From contig DATGSS010000099.1 in NCBI GenBank assembly GCA_035302345.1, forward strand, positions 15,639 through 79,638: DNA of 64,000 nt, read 5' to 3'. Positions 26,517-35,951 of this stretch are shown here, in pieces. Positions within the stretch are counted from its first letter, which is position 1; each line of letters starts with the position of its first letter. This DNA is from Paenalcaligenes sp035302345. GTDB lineage: Bacteria > Pseudomonadota > Gammaproteobacteria > Burkholderiales > Burkholderiaceae_B. The notes below the pieces were generated by a model that made no database searches, was not told the DNA's origin, and saw only the letters and a list, made by a program, of their open reading frames with translations. A program made the translations under genes and the position numbers.

Positions 26517-28601
26517 TCAGGATGCATCCAGGGTGGGCGCATCCTCAGACGCTGGCGCTGGCTCAGCTGCCTGATCAGGCGCTGCAGCCTCATCGGGTAC
26601 TGCAGTAGGGCGTACAAACGGCAAAGCCTGCTGCAAATTGCGCGTGCGGGAAAATGGAGGCAAGCTTTGCCATAAAAATCGACCATAGCCTTTTTCCACA
26701 ATCCGTGTATCAGCAATCATCAGTACCCCGTGATCACTTTCGGTGCGAATAAGCCGCCCCGCCCCCTGCTTGAGCGCTATTGCTGCGGCGGGTAGCTGCA
26801 GACTGCGAAACGGATTGCCGCCATCGCGACGACATTGCTCGATCCGCGCGCTGATGACAGGGTCATCAGGGGGTGCAAAGGGCAGCTTGTCGATGGCGAC
26901 CACGGTCAAAGCATCGCCTGGGAAGTCGACCCCCTCCCAGAAACTGGCACTGCCCACTAAAACTGCGCGATCATGGGTGACAAAAGCCTTGAGTAACTGC
27001 GCTCGGCTCTGCTTGCCCTGCTGCAAAATGGTGCGCTGCTGGCCGGATTGCTCATCTTTTTGCTGTAAACGCGTCGCGATATCATCCACTGCACGCAAAG
27101 TCGTACACAGCACCAAAGTGCCGCCCTCAGTGTTTTCGATCAGAGGCCATAACTGCTCGACAAAATGAGCGTTAAACTCGCGGCTATGCGGCAACGGCAT
27201 GGCCTGAGGTACAAATAAAGCAGCCTGCTTTTTATAATCAAATGGCGAGGGCCAATGACAAGTTTGAGGGTCCTGTAATCCCAGCTGTGCTACAAAATGG
27301 CTAAAGTCACCGCGCACAGACAGGGTCGCCGAGGTAAAAATCCATGCTTGGTCGGCGGCCTTGGCCTGCCCAAAAACATGATTCACGGTCAACGGCGCGC
27401 GATGAAAACGCAGCATTTGATCCGTGTTTTCTACCCAGCGCACTGCGGGTTGTTCTAACTGCGCTTGTGCTGCACTGTCAAGTAAATCATTGGCCTGATA
27501 AACACCATCTCTATCTGGCTGCGTCCACAAGAACAAGCGGCCATGCAAATCCAAGGCACGCTGATGCAGCGCCTTTAGGTCAGGATGATGCCCCTCGACA
27601 GCTGCCAAGCTACGCGCCAAAGCAGCCATTTGCGTGATTAACTCTGCCAATGTTGTATCTACCTGCGCGGCATCAGGGAGATCTTCGAAAGTGCTTTTTT
27701 GGCCCTTTTCGTGTTGTACCGCCAAACAGTCTAGTCGCAAACCATCGACGGTTTTCTTTAATTGCTCGCCGTGACGCGCCCAGTCGGATACCCCTTTGGC
27801 GTGTGCCTGCCCATGCACGATGAGGTCATTGGCAAAATCACGCAGCTGATACGAGGAAATAGATATGCCCAAAAAACGTGTTGCGGTCGCCGGCAGATGA
27901 TGAGCCTCGTCAAAGATCACCGCCTGCACATCCGGCAGGAGATCGCACACCCCCTCTTCTCGGAGGGCCCAATCTGCCATAAACAAGGCGTGGTTAATCA
28001 CGACGATATCGGCCTCTTGGGCACGGCGACGTGCTTTATAAACAAAGCAATCATTTATGAATGGGCATTCTTGGCCCAAACAGTTTTCACGGGTTGAGGT
28101 AACCTTGGACCAAATAGAGGCATGCTCGGGTACAGCGGGTAAATCGCTCTTGTCGCCCGTATCCGTGTGCTGCATAAATAAGCGGATTTGATGGTAGTCC
28201 TCGACCTCGCGGGTAGATTCAAAGGCATGCTCGTTGAGCCCGGCCTGCTCGAAATGATAATGGCAGAGGTAATTAGAGCGCCCCTTAAGGAGGGCTGCCG
28301 AGGCACTGGTCTGCAGGCCCTGGCAGAGCTCGGGCAAATCACGGTGATATAACTGATCCTGCAGCGTGCGCGTGCCAGTAGAAATTAAAGCCTTGCCCTC
28401 GGAAAGCAAGATCGGCACCAGATAGGCCCAGGTTTTACCTGTACCCGTGCCGGCCTCGGCTACGAGCACCTGATGTTGTTCGATGGCCTGCTCTACCGCC
28501 TGTGCCAGACCCAGCTGTTGTGACCGGGGCACATAACGTGAAAAGCTTTGGGCCAGGGGGCCATTAGCGGAAAAGACCTGAGCAAGAGCATCGGACAGCA
28601 T
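26517..28601 (-). CDS. ATP-dependent DNA helicase, DinG/YoaA family
   Basis: A 694-residue superfamily 2 (XPD-like) 5'-3' helicase. Walker A AEAGTGTGKT lies near 48-57, the DEAH box IFDEAHHL near 227-234, and helicase motif VI QGAGRLIRTESDHG near 600. Four cysteines (one in SNYLCHYHF and three in the CLGQECPFINDC cluster) should bind the 4Fe-4S cluster of this family. YoaA-type helicases act in DNA damage tolerance and partner the polymerase chi subunit. A Pro/Ala/Glu-rich tail of about 40 residues is added at the end. The ATG at 28601 is chosen over an upstream TTG. Convergent with bamD. Confidence 0.9.
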   Translation of the reverse strand: MLSDALAQVFSANGPLAQSFSRYVPRSQQLGLAQAVEQAIEQHQVLVAEAGTGTGKTWAYLVPILLSEGKALISTGTRTLQDQLYHRDLPELCQGLQTSASAALLKGRSNYLCHYHFEQAGLNEHAFESTREVEDYHQIRLFMQHTDTGDKSDLPAVPEHASIWSKVTSTRENCLGQECPFINDCFVYKARRRAQEADIVVINHALFMADWALREEGVCDLLPDVQAVIFDEAHHLPATATRFLGISISSYQLRDFANDLIVHGQAHAKGVSDWARHGEQLKKTVDGLRLDCLAVQHEKGQKSTFEDLPDAAQVDTTLAELITQMAALARSLAAVEGHHPDLKALHQRALDLHGRLFLWTQPDRDGVYQANDLLDSAAQAQLEQPAVRWVENTDQMLRFHRAPLTVNHVFGQAKAADQAWIFTSATLSVRGDFSHFVAQLGLQDPQTCHWPSPFDYKKQAALFVPQAMPLPHSREFNAHFVEQLWPLIENTEGGTLVLCTTLRAVDDIATRLQQKDEQSGQQRTILQQGKQSRAQLLKAFVTHDRAVLVGSASFWEGVDFPGDALTVVAIDKLPFAPPDDPVISARIEQCRRDGGNPFRSLQLPAAAIALKQGAGRLIRTESDHGVLMIADTRIVEKGYGRFLWQSLPPFSRTRNLQQALPFVRPTAVPDEAAAPDQAAEPAPASEDAPTLDAS

Positions 28602-28701
28602 AAGCAAGCAACTTAAAAAAATTAATACAACACGTTAAAACGATGATTCGAGTAAAATCCCCGATAACCATCAAATCCTTTATTTTACGTTGTCTATACG
28701 C

Positions 28702-31050
28702 ATGAATACATCAAATGTAGCTAATTTAACCTATACCCCCGACGCTAAGCGTATTGCCCAGCAACTCGCAGACGAGCTGAGCATCGCATTGGCCCATGTT
28801 GAGAGCACTATTGGCCTGCTGGACGAAGGGGCCACTGTGCCCTTTATCGCACGCTATAGAAAAGAGCTCACAGGGGGGCTCACAGACGAACAACTACGCA
28901 ACCTAGAACAGCGCCTAGAATATCTGCGTGAGTTAGAAGAGCGTCGTAAAACTATTATTGACAGCATTCAAGAACAAGACAAACTCACCCCGCCGTTGTT
29001 CGAGGCATTGCTGGCGGCAGAAACCAAACAGCGATTAGAGGATCTGTATGCCCCCTATCGCCCCAAACGTCGGACCCGCGCGCAAATCGCCCGAGAAGCA
29101 GGTATCGAGCCATTGGCAGATGCATTATTGGCCGATCCATCTGTCGATCCCGAGCAAGCTGCGCGCCCGTATGTGGGTGATGAGTCACCCTATGATAACG
29201 TCAAAGGAGTATTAGATGGGGCACGCGACATCCTGGCCGAACGTTTTGCCGAGGATGCCGACCTGCGCAGCCACCTGCGCGATTATCTCTGGCGTCAGGG
29301 CTGGTTATATGCCGATGTGATCGAGGGCAAAGAAGACGAGGGGCGTAATTTCCGCGATTGGTTTCAATTTCGCGAGCCCATTCAACGCATTCCCTCGCAC
29401 CGTTTGCTGGCCATTTTGCGAGGTCGACAACAAGACATCCTACGCCTACGTTTGGGACTAGACCCTGAACAAGAGGCCCTAGAACCCCACCCTTGCATCG
29501 TACAGATTGCGCGATATTTGGCTTTGCCCGTCGATGTCACACAACCACAAGGACCGGGCGAACAATGGTTAGCTACTGTTTGCCGTTGGACCTGGCGCGT
29601 ACGCATGTTGCCATCATTTGAAACTGAAATCATCGGTGATCTCAACACACAGGCCGAAGAGGAGGCCATCCGGGTATTTGCGGAAAATCTACGCGATTTA
29701 TTACTGGCCGCGCCCGCCGGGTTTAAAAATGTACTGGGACTAGACCCAGGCATTCGCACTGGCGTCAAAGCTGCTGTTATTAACCGCACTGCCAAAGTCG
29801 TGGATACCGACACTATTTACCCTTTTGCACCGCGCAATGATATTGCTGGCAGCATTAAAAAGCTCGCCGCGCTGATAGAGAAACACCAGGTTGAGCTCGT
29901 TGCCATCGGCAATGGGACTGCCAGCCGCGAGACCGAGGCCTTGGTCCGACAACTCAAGCAAGAACATCCCAAGCTAAATTTTGCCAACATCACTATTTCT
30001 GAGGCAGGCGCATCAGTTTATTCTGCCTCTGAGTTAGGCAGCCAGGAACTCCCAGACTTAGACGTATCATTACGGGGTGCGGTTTCCATCGCCCGTCGCC
30101 TACAAGATCCTTTGGCAGAGCTGGTCAAAATAGAACCCAAAGCCATTGGGGTCGGCCAGTACCAACATGATGTTAATCAGCGCAATCTAGCGCGCTCACT
30201 GGATGCCGTAGTCGAGGATTGCGTAAACGCCGTAGGTGTCGAGGTAAACACGGCTTCGGCCGCCCTACTGGCGCGCGTTTCGGGGCTAACACCTAGCTTG
30301 GCAACAAACATCGTCCAGTGGCGTGAACAAAACGGTGCATTTCCGCACCGCAAGGCGCTATTAGATGTACCAAGATTTGGGCCCAAAGCCTTTGAGCAGG
30401 CAGCCGGCTTTTTACGCATTACAAATGGTGATAACCCCCTCGATGCGTCCGCCGTGCACCCCGAGGCCTACCCCGTAGTAGAAAAAATACTGCAGCGTTT
30501 GAATGCCTCGGCCCAAGAGGTTGTGGGCCAAACCCAGGCTCTAGATGCCTTGCAGCCTGCTGATTTTACCGATGAGCGATTTGGCCTGCCCACCGTCCAA
30601 GATATTTTCAAAGAGCTCAAACGCCCCGGCCGCGACCCGCGTCCCGAGTTCAAAACGGCCCAATTCAAAGAAGGGGTCACAGCTATCACTGATCTCACCG
30701 AAGGCATGCAGCTAGAGGGGGTCATTAGCAATGTCGCTAATTTTGGTGCCTTTGTCGATATTGGTGTGGGTCAGGATGGCTTGGTCCATATTTCTGAATT
30801 GGCCAATGAGTTTGTCCGCGACCCACGCGATCACGTACGCGTCGGGCAACCCGTCAAAGTTCGCGTCTTAGAGGTCGATTTAGAGCGCAAACGCATTAGT
30901 CTGAGCATGCGTGACCCGAATGCAGAGCAGGCGCCCAAATCCCGGCCTAACCCCAAATCACGACAGCGCCCTAAAACGGCACGTAAAAAAGCCGCCGAAC
31001 GTGCTCCACAAGGTACCATGGCTGAGGCCTTTGCAAAACTCAAGCGCTAA
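28702..31050 (+). CDS. tex: RNA-binding transcription accessory protein Tex
   Basis: A 782-residue nucleic-acid-binding protein (Tex/YhgF) with a role in transcription, toxin expression and stress survival in Bordetella and others. Order: N-terminal Tex helical domain (TVPFIARYRKELTGGL near 46-61), YqgF-like domain (about 325-450, GLDPGIRTGVKAAV), helix-hairpin-helix segments (about 495-560) and a C-terminal S1 domain (about 655-725, GAFVDIGVGQDGLVHISEL). A Lys/Arg-rich tail follows. The ATG at 28702 is preferred to a TTG 12 bp upstream. Divergent from the helicase gene; terminator downstream. Confidence 0.95.
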   Translation: MNTSNVANLTYTPDAKRIAQQLADELSIALAHVESTIGLLDEGATVPFIARYRKELTGGLTDEQLRNLEQRLEYLRELEERRKTIIDSIQEQDKLTPPLFEALLAAETKQRLEDLYAPYRPKRRTRAQIAREAGIEPLADALLADPSVDPEQAARPYVGDESPYDNVKGVLDGARDILAERFAEDADLRSHLRDYLWRQGWLYADVIEGKEDEGRNFRDWFQFREPIQRIPSHRLLAILRGRQQDILRLRLGLDPEQEALEPHPCIVQIARYLALPVDVTQPQGPGEQWLATVCRWTWRVRMLPSFETEIIGDLNTQAEEEAIRVFAENLRDLLLAAPAGFKNVLGLDPGIRTGVKAAVINRTAKVVDTDTIYPFAPRNDIAGSIKKLAALIEKHQVELVAIGNGTASRETEALVRQLKQEHPKLNFANITISEAGASVYSASELGSQELPDLDVSLRGAVSIARRLQDPLAELVKIEPKAIGVGQYQHDVNQRNLARSLDAVVEDCVNAVGVEVNTASAALLARVSGLTPSLATNIVQWREQNGAFPHRKALLDVPRFGPKAFEQAAGFLRITNGDNPLDASAVHPEAYPVVEKILQRLNASAQEVVGQTQALDALQPADFTDERFGLPTVQDIFKELKRPGRDPRPEFKTAQFKEGVTAITDLTEGMQLEGVISNVANFGAFVDIGVGQDGLVHISELANEFVRDPRDHVRVGQPVKVRVLEVDLERKRISLSMRDPNAEQAPKSRPNPKSRQRPKTARKKAAERAPQGTMAEAFAKLKR

Positions 31051-31133
31051 CCGGGCCCAAACATCAGCGACATATTAATTACAAATTAACGGTAAAAATA
31101 AAAAAGACGCATTGTTAGCGCCTTAATAACTGC

Positions 31134-31160
31134 GGGGGCCACAAAGGCCCCCATTTTTTT
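31134..31160 (+). terminator. Rho-independent terminator of tex
   Basis: GGGGGCC (31134-31140) pairs perfectly with GGCCCCC (31146-31152) around ACAAA, followed by ATTTTTTT. Confidence 0.9.
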
Positions 31161-31177
31161 AGTATCGCTACCAATAA

Positions 31178-31561
31178 TCAGCTGACCCGTGCAGTGGGTT
31201 TGGCTTTTTTCTGGATATGAGTAGGCCACAGTAGTGATTGCAAGGTATACACCAAAATAGCGCATCCTATCGCACCCAGCACTGCCACCCCTAGCAAGAC
31301 CACAAAGTCCACAGGCCCACCTAAATCCACAAAACCCGAATCAGTGCTGCTCATCACCAACCAAACTGCCACGACTGCCCCGATGGGCATACTAAGCTGT
31401 GCCCAGAGAAATTTCTTTATTGACAGCGCCCTATCCCGTATTAACACATAGAAATAGGCCACCGTCACCACTACCACCAGAGCAAATAATGCCCAAAACA
31501 GGACGGGCCCAAACATTTCCTCTAAAACCGCAATCAGCGTTCCAATTGTTAATTCTTGCAT
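31178..31561 (-). CDS. Small membrane protein, DUF5368-like
   Basis: A 127-residue protein with about three membrane segments (roughly 18-40, 55-73, 84-110) and a basic tail. The start is the ATG at 31561 with AGGAG about 7 bp upstream; the longer frame overlaps the preceding gene. MQELTIGTLIAVLEEMFGP, FYVLIRDRALS and DLGGPVDFVVLLGVAVLGA resemble DUF5368. It sits 13 bp after the Tat-exported flavoprotein gene, so they form an operon. It may anchor or pass electrons for that enzyme, but this is inference. Family call from memory. Confidence 0.65.
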   Translation of the reverse strand: MQELTIGTLIAVLEEMFGPVLFWALFALVVVVTVAYFYVLIRDRALSIKKFLWAQLSMPIGAVVAVWLVMSSTDSGFVDLGGPVDFVVLLGVAVLGAIGCAILVYTLQSLLWPTHIQKKAKPTARVS

Positions 31562-31574
31562 CGCACTCTCCTGA

Positions 31575-32951
31575 TTAGGCTTTGCCACGTAACATGGCCA
31601 GATAAGTCGCTTTCAAGGCCCATACTTTCATCAACCAACTCAACCACAGCTCTTCTAATGGTGCGATCAGCCCAGGGAAAGACGGTAGTAAATTATTTTC
31701 ATAATCAAACTCCACCAACATGGCTTGCCCGACACGCGTAATCAGAGGACAAGAGGTATAGCCATCGTAATACACTTGGCTTTCTTGATCCTGCAATGCT
31801 GCCAGTAGCTGCGCCTCGACCACAGGGGCCTGCCACTTTACCGAAGCAGCCGTTTTGCCCTTGGGTACCCCAGCCACATCCCCTAATGCAAATACTTCCG
31901 GGTATTGAATGTGGCGCATGGTTTGTGGATCGACAGCAACCCAACCCTGCCCTAACCAACGATCACTCCAGCTCAAACCTGATTGACGAATGACCTCGGG
32001 CGCACGTTGGGGGGGAATCACGTGTAAATAATCGTAGGGCATCTCATCTGTCTGCATGGTGACTTTGCCTGTTTCAGGATCTTGTATCGGCTGATTAAAC
32101 ACAGCGATTCGACGCCCAGGCTCGATACGCTGTAAAGTACGATCGAAATGGCTTTGAATCCCCCTCTCGCCATAGAGCATACGAACCTTTTCTGCCACGA
32201 TAGGCACAGAAAACAAAGTGTTCTGAGGACAAACATAATGCATCTCATAGCCAGTAGGACGGGGCCCTCGACTGGCCAAATCCTCGATTAAAAAAGTATG
32301 CTTTAGCGGCGCGCCTGCACACTTCATCTCGGTATTGGGACGGGTAGAAATAGCCACGCCCCCATTTTGAATGAATTGCTCAGCGGCTTGCCAAGTGCGT
32401 ACCGCATAATCGGGGCCAGCATACAGACACCCTATGCCTTCCCGGCCCACTAAATCTAGTGAGAAGCCTTCAATGGCCTCATTATCCAAAACAAGCCCCG
32501 GCGCCACAATCAGAAAATCATAATCAATGCGTTGACCATCAGCAGTCGCCACCCATTTGGCCTCAGGGTCAATTTCAGCCACCATTTGATTAATGTGCTG
32601 AATACCCTTGGGTAACCATTCTTTGGTTTTTGAAATTACATAGCTGGCGGGCTTTAACCCTGCCCCAACCAGGGACAATCCAGGCTGGTAATAGTGTTCG
32701 GCCCGTTGATCTATGATTGTTATCTTGCCGCCCTGCAAGCGTTGACTCAAACGATTAGCAATGGTGAGCCCAGCGGCCCCTGCACCCACAATCACGATAT
32801 GTGCCTGCGTTGATAAAAGTGATTGCGCTCGAGCTTCACCCCGTGGCAACACCCCCGCGGCAGCAAGCCCCCCAGCCAAGCCCAGCCCTAAAATCTCTCG
32901 GCGACTGAAACCTGCCTGCTTTAACTCCTGGTTTGGGTTTAAATCTTTCAT
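31575..32951 (-). CDS. Tat-exported sulfide:quinone oxidoreductase-like flavoprotein
   Basis: A 458-residue flavoprotein with a twin-arginine signal (SRREILG at 16-22, then a Gly/Ala-rich hydrophobic stretch), so it should be folded with FAD and exported. The FAD motif GAGAAG lies at 56-61. Three cysteines stand where sulfide:quinone oxidoreductases have theirs: Cys176 (GIGCLY), Cys212 (KCAGAP) and Cys402 (TSCPLI). ALGDVAG near 356 also fits. SQRs oxidise sulfide to polysulfide and reduce quinone; flavocytochrome c sulfide dehydrogenase FccB is a relative. No cytochrome partner is present, and the neighbour is a small membrane protein. Substrate not proven. Confidence 0.8.
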   Translation of the reverse strand: MKDLNPNQELKQAGFSRREILGLGLAGGLAAAGVLPRGEARAQSLLSTQAHIVIVGAGAAGLTIANRLSQRLQGGKITIIDQRAEHYYQPGLSLVGAGLKPASYVISKTKEWLPKGIQHINQMVAEIDPEAKWVATADGQRIDYDFLIVAPGLVLDNEAIEGFSLDLVGREGIGCLYAGPDYAVRTWQAAEQFIQNGGVAISTRPNTEMKCAGAPLKHTFLIEDLASRGPRPTGYEMHYVCPQNTLFSVPIVAEKVRMLYGERGIQSHFDRTLQRIEPGRRIAVFNQPIQDPETGKVTMQTDEMPYDYLHVIPPQRAPEVIRQSGLSWSDRWLGQGWVAVDPQTMRHIQYPEVFALGDVAGVPKGKTAASVKWQAPVVEAQLLAALQDQESQVYYDGYTSCPLITRVGQAMLVEFDYENNLLPSFPGLIAPLEELWLSWLMKVWALKATYLAMLRGKA

Positions 32952-33286
32952 GAACCAATTCCTTCATTGATGCCGCCTCAACCCTCATTGATAGAGGCAC
33001 TTACTTTATGCTACATCAATTAAGAAATAATTAATATATAAATAAAATAACCATGTTGCGTTTTATCAAACTTTTAGATTTTAGTATCCATTAAAATTTT
33101 GAGCTTTTTAATTTACCCGCCTTGCTAACACTCTAATCCTGCATATAAACATTTAAAGCGGATTCCCTAAAAGCATTTCTTTTAAAGTAAGTGAAAGTCT
33201 GGGCATGCAACCAAGTTCAAAATTTGGCACAATAGCAACAGCCGACTTTTATAGGTGTTTAAGTAGATAAGAAAGGATATCCACAA
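32952..33286. other. AT-rich divergent regulatory region
   Basis: 335 bp between the divergent SQR-like and Bug-receptor genes. It holds a plus-strand promoter candidate (33224-33253). Just before the SQR-like gene there are two ATCAATGA copies on the minus strand (near 32971-32978 and 32990-32997). No ORF or RNA structure is convincing. Confidence 0.5.
33224..33253 (+). promoter_or_regulatory. Candidate promoter for Bug receptor gene
   Basis: TTGGCA (33224-33229), an 18-bp spacer and TTTATA (33248-33253). GAAAGGA near 33270 is the probable ribosome site for the ATG at 33287. Confidence 0.45.
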
Positions 33287-34261
33287 ATGTTTAAACCGTT
33301 TTTGAAATCCACCGTGGGGGTGATGGCTGCCCTGTGCGTGAGCTCGGTCGCTGTGGCACAGCAGGACACTACCCGAATCATCGTGCCCTTTGCTGCGGGG
33401 GGCCCTATTGATGTGAGTGCACGTGTGTTAGCCGAGGCTGTCAAGGAGGACCTGGGCACCGTGATCGTAGAAAACAAGCCCGGTGCGGGCGGTAATATTG
33501 GGGTAGATTATGTCGCTAAATCTGACCCCGATGGTAAAACCATTGGTATTGCCACCTTGGCATCACACGCTGTAAACCCCTGGCTCTTTAGCGATATGCC
33601 CTTTGATGCTGCGACTGACTTTGAGGCTGTCAGCCTGATGGTACTGGTGCCCAACGTACTAGTGATGAACAAAGAGCACGCTGACAAATTGGGCATCGAT
33701 ACACTAGAGGACCTAATCGCTTATGCCAAAGAACACCCTGGTGAGCTCGACTATGGCTCGGGCGGGAATGGTAGCGGAGGGCATTTAGCGGGTGAATTAT
33801 TTAAAAACCAGGCCGAGGTTGATGTTGTGCATATCCCCTACAACGGCGGTGCCCCAGCACAAAAAGCATTGCTGTCCGCCGAGGTCGATTTTACCTTTGA
33901 TAACCTGGCCACAGCAGCACCCAACATTCAAAACGGTATGCTCAAAGCGCTAGCCGTCACTACGGACGAGCGTTCAGAAATTTTACCCGAGCTACCCACC
34001 ATGAAAGAAGGCGGTTTAGATGAGTTTTCAATTTCTACATGGTGGGGCTTGGTTGCTCCCGCTGGCACCCCTGCAGAAACCATAGAAAAACTCAATACGG
34101 CCTTTACCAACGGCATGCAAACCGAAGAGGTACAAGAGCGTTTTGGCAATTTATTGATCACCCCAATGCCCACTACTGCCGAAGAGTTTGACGAGCTCAT
34201 GAGCGATGAGCGCAATCGCTATGAAACCATTGTCGAAATGGCAGGTGCCAAAGTCGATTAA
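33287..34261 (+). CDS. Tripartite tricarboxylate transporter receptor, TctC/Bug family
   Basis: A 324-residue periplasmic binding protein. The signal peptide (about 24 residues, ending AVA before QQD) is followed by the family pattern IIVPFAAGGPIDVSARVLAE, VENKPGAGGNIGVDYVAKS DPDG, LDYGSGGNGSGGHLAGELF and HIPYNGGAPAQKALLSAEVD. Bug proteins bind carboxylates or related small acids and are greatly expanded in Bordetella and relatives. No TctA/TctB membrane genes are adjacent, so this is an orphan receptor, as is common in the family. Ligand unknown. Confidence 0.93.
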   Translation: MFKPFLKSTVGVMAALCVSSVAVAQQDTTRIIVPFAAGGPIDVSARVLAEAVKEDLGTVIVENKPGAGGNIGVDYVAKSDPDGKTIGIATLASHAVNPWLFSDMPFDAATDFEAVSLMVLVPNVLVMNKEHADKLGIDTLEDLIAYAKEHPGELDYGSGGNGSGGHLAGELFKNQAEVDVVHIPYNGGAPAQKALLSAEVDFTFDNLATAAPNIQNGMLKALAVTTDERSEILPELPTMKEGGLDEFSISTWWGLVAPAGTPAETIEKLNTAFTNGMQTEEVQERFGNLLITPMPTTAEEFDELMSDERNRYETIVEMAGAKVD

Positions 34262-34282
34262 ATCCTATCAAATAGCACCAAC

Positions 34283-34315
34283 AAAAAGCCAGGCTTTTCT
34301 CGCCTGGCTTTTTTA
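34283..34315. terminator. Bidirectional terminator
   Basis: AAAAAGCCAGGC and GCCTGGCTTTTTT (arms 34283-34294 and 34302-34313) flank a seven-base loop. It ends the Bug receptor gene and, on the other strand, the bdhA operon. Confidence 0.9.
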
Positions 34316-34347
34316 TGCAATGTCACTACTTGTCAGATGCAGATTGC

Positions 34348-35133
34348 TTATTCCATAAACCAGCCATGGCTAACAACCAGTGACTGTCCTGTCATCACAT
34401 TGCTTTGAGCAGCGGCAAAAAACAACACAGCATCAGCCACATCATCAGTAGTTGTAAACTCACCGTCGACCGTGTCTTTGAGCATAACATTTTTGATGAC
34501 TTCTTCCTCGGTAATGCCCAATTCTTGGGCCTGTTCTGGAATCTGTTTGTCCACTAAGGGCGTACGAACAAAACCAGGACAGACAACGTTGGATGTCACA
34601 TTATGGGCGGCACCTTCTTTAGCCAAGACACGTGACAAGCCTAACAGGCCATGTTTAGCAGTGACATAAGGTGCTTTGAGCATTGAAGCCTCTTTAGAGT
34701 GCACCGAGCCCATAAAAATGACGCGCCCGTAGTTCGCCTTGTACATATGCTTGAGGCAAGCACGAGTGGTTAAAAACGCACCATCAAGGTGAATGGAAAG
34801 TAAACGTTTCCATTCATTGTAGGGAAAGTCGACCAAAGGGTGCACAATTTGGATACCCGCGTTACTGACAAGAATATCGACCTTGCCATATTTTTCTACG
34901 ACGGCGTCAACGCCTGCGTTTACCTGCTCTTCATTGGTCACGTCCATTGCAACAGCAAAGGCATCTACACCGTGCGCTGACTTGATTGCATCGGCAGTGG
35001 CCTGGGCGGCTTCTAAGTTAAGATCAGCAATCACGGGAATCCCGCCCTCTTGAGCAAAACGGACGGCAATCTCTTTACCAATACCACTTGCCGAACCAGT
35101 GACCAGCGCTACTTGTTTTTCAAAACGAGCCAT
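34348..35133 (-). CDS. bdhA: D-3-hydroxybutyrate dehydrogenase
   Basis: A 261-residue NAD-dependent short-chain dehydrogenase that interconverts D-3-hydroxybutyrate and acetoacetate. TGSASGIG near 12-19 binds NAD. SNAGIQ, the catalytic Ser in GSVHSKEAS and Tyr-X3-Lys in PYVTAKHG are intact. The stretch NVVCPGFVRTPLVDKQIPEQ is diagnostic for BdhA. AAGGAAGAG precedes the ATG. It is the last gene of patatin-adc-bdhA and fits use of 3-hydroxybutyrate released from PHB. Confidence 0.93.
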   Translation of the reverse strand: MARFEKQVALVTGSASGIGKEIAVRFAQEGGIPVIADLNLEAAQATADAIKSAHGVDAFAVAMDVTNEEQVNAGVDAVVEKYGKVDILVSNAGIQIVHPLVDFPYNEWKRLLSIHLDGAFLTTRACLKHMYKANYGRVIFMGSVHSKEASMLKAPYVTAKHGLLGLSRVLAKEGAAHNVTSNVVCPGFVRTPLVDKQIPEQAQELGITEEEVIKNVMLKDTVDGEFTTTDDVADAVLFFAAAQSNVMTGQSLVVSHGWFME

Positions 35134-35192
35134 ATCTCTTCCTTTTAAAATGAGTTGTCAATTTAAATATAAATATAAATAGTGTTTTGGAA

Positions 35193-35951
35193 TTAGTCTG
35201 CGGCCAAATAATCGTGCACGATCTCTCCAAGCCCTAGGGTTAGATCAGCAATATAATGACTGGCAGAAACCACTTCACGCACGGGCAAACTTGCGACATC
35301 GCACATTGCATGCTCAAACAACTGCAGCTGCCCAGGCCCCTCCCAAGCCCCCTTGACCTCAACATCTTCCTGGTAATAACGGACCAGTTCGCAAACACGC
35401 GGTGTACAATCCACGTGAGGAATGATCTTGATCATAAAAGCCGGCTTGGTCATCGCCTGGGCTATTTTGTTTAAATCAACCTCGCGGTGTTTATAACCCA
35501 TGGTCGCATTGACACACAGCACAGAGCCATAATGCAAGGTTCCCACCAGGGTCTCTTGCTCATGGCGCATCTTGGGATACGCCAGTTTTTTGGGAAAGCC
35601 CCATATTTCACGACCTCCAGCGATGGGCGAGTTGTCATCCAAATACATAGAGTAGACAAACCCACCCTCTTGGACCTCGCCCTCTGGGGTCGTATAACGC
35701 ACAGGAATAACCTGTCCAGTTTCGGTGTAGTCACCAAAACCAGTAGAATCAGGCATACGAATAAACTCATAAGACACAATATCGCTAACCACCTCTAGCG
35801 GCTCTGGAACTACCGCGCGCAAGCGCTCAATATCCGTGCGATAATTAATTACAAAGAACTCACGGTTATAAAACTTATAAGGCGGCCGCGGATAGGCTGG
35901 GTCGTGCAGCGGCATCGCAAAAGCTTTTTCACGAACTTCATTGATTTTCAT
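35193..35951 (-). CDS. adc: Acetoacetate decarboxylase
   Basis: A 252-residue enzyme that converts acetoacetate to acetone and CO2. The active-site segment GGREIWGFPKKLAYPKM contains Lys121, which corresponds to the Schiff-base lysine, and the neighbouring Lys122 that lowers its pKa. EFIRMPDSTGFGDYTE near 62-77 is also conserved. The ATG overlaps the patatin stop by 4 bp (ATGA), so translation is coupled. Members of this superfamily can act on other beta-keto acids, but the intact Lys pair and the bdhA neighbour favour acetoacetate. Confidence 0.9.
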   Translation of the reverse strand: MKINEVREKAFAMPLHDPAYPRPPYKFYNREFFVINYRTDIERLRAVVPEPLEVVSDIVSYEFIRMPDSTGFGDYTETGQVIPVRYTTPEGEVQEGGFVYSMYLDDNSPIAGGREIWGFPKKLAYPKMRHEQETLVGTLHYGSVLCVNATMGYKHREVDLNKIAQAMTKPAFMIKIIPHVDCTPRVCELVRYYQEDVEVKGAWEGPGQLQLFEHAMCDVASLPVREVVSASHYIADLTLGLGEIVHDYLAAD

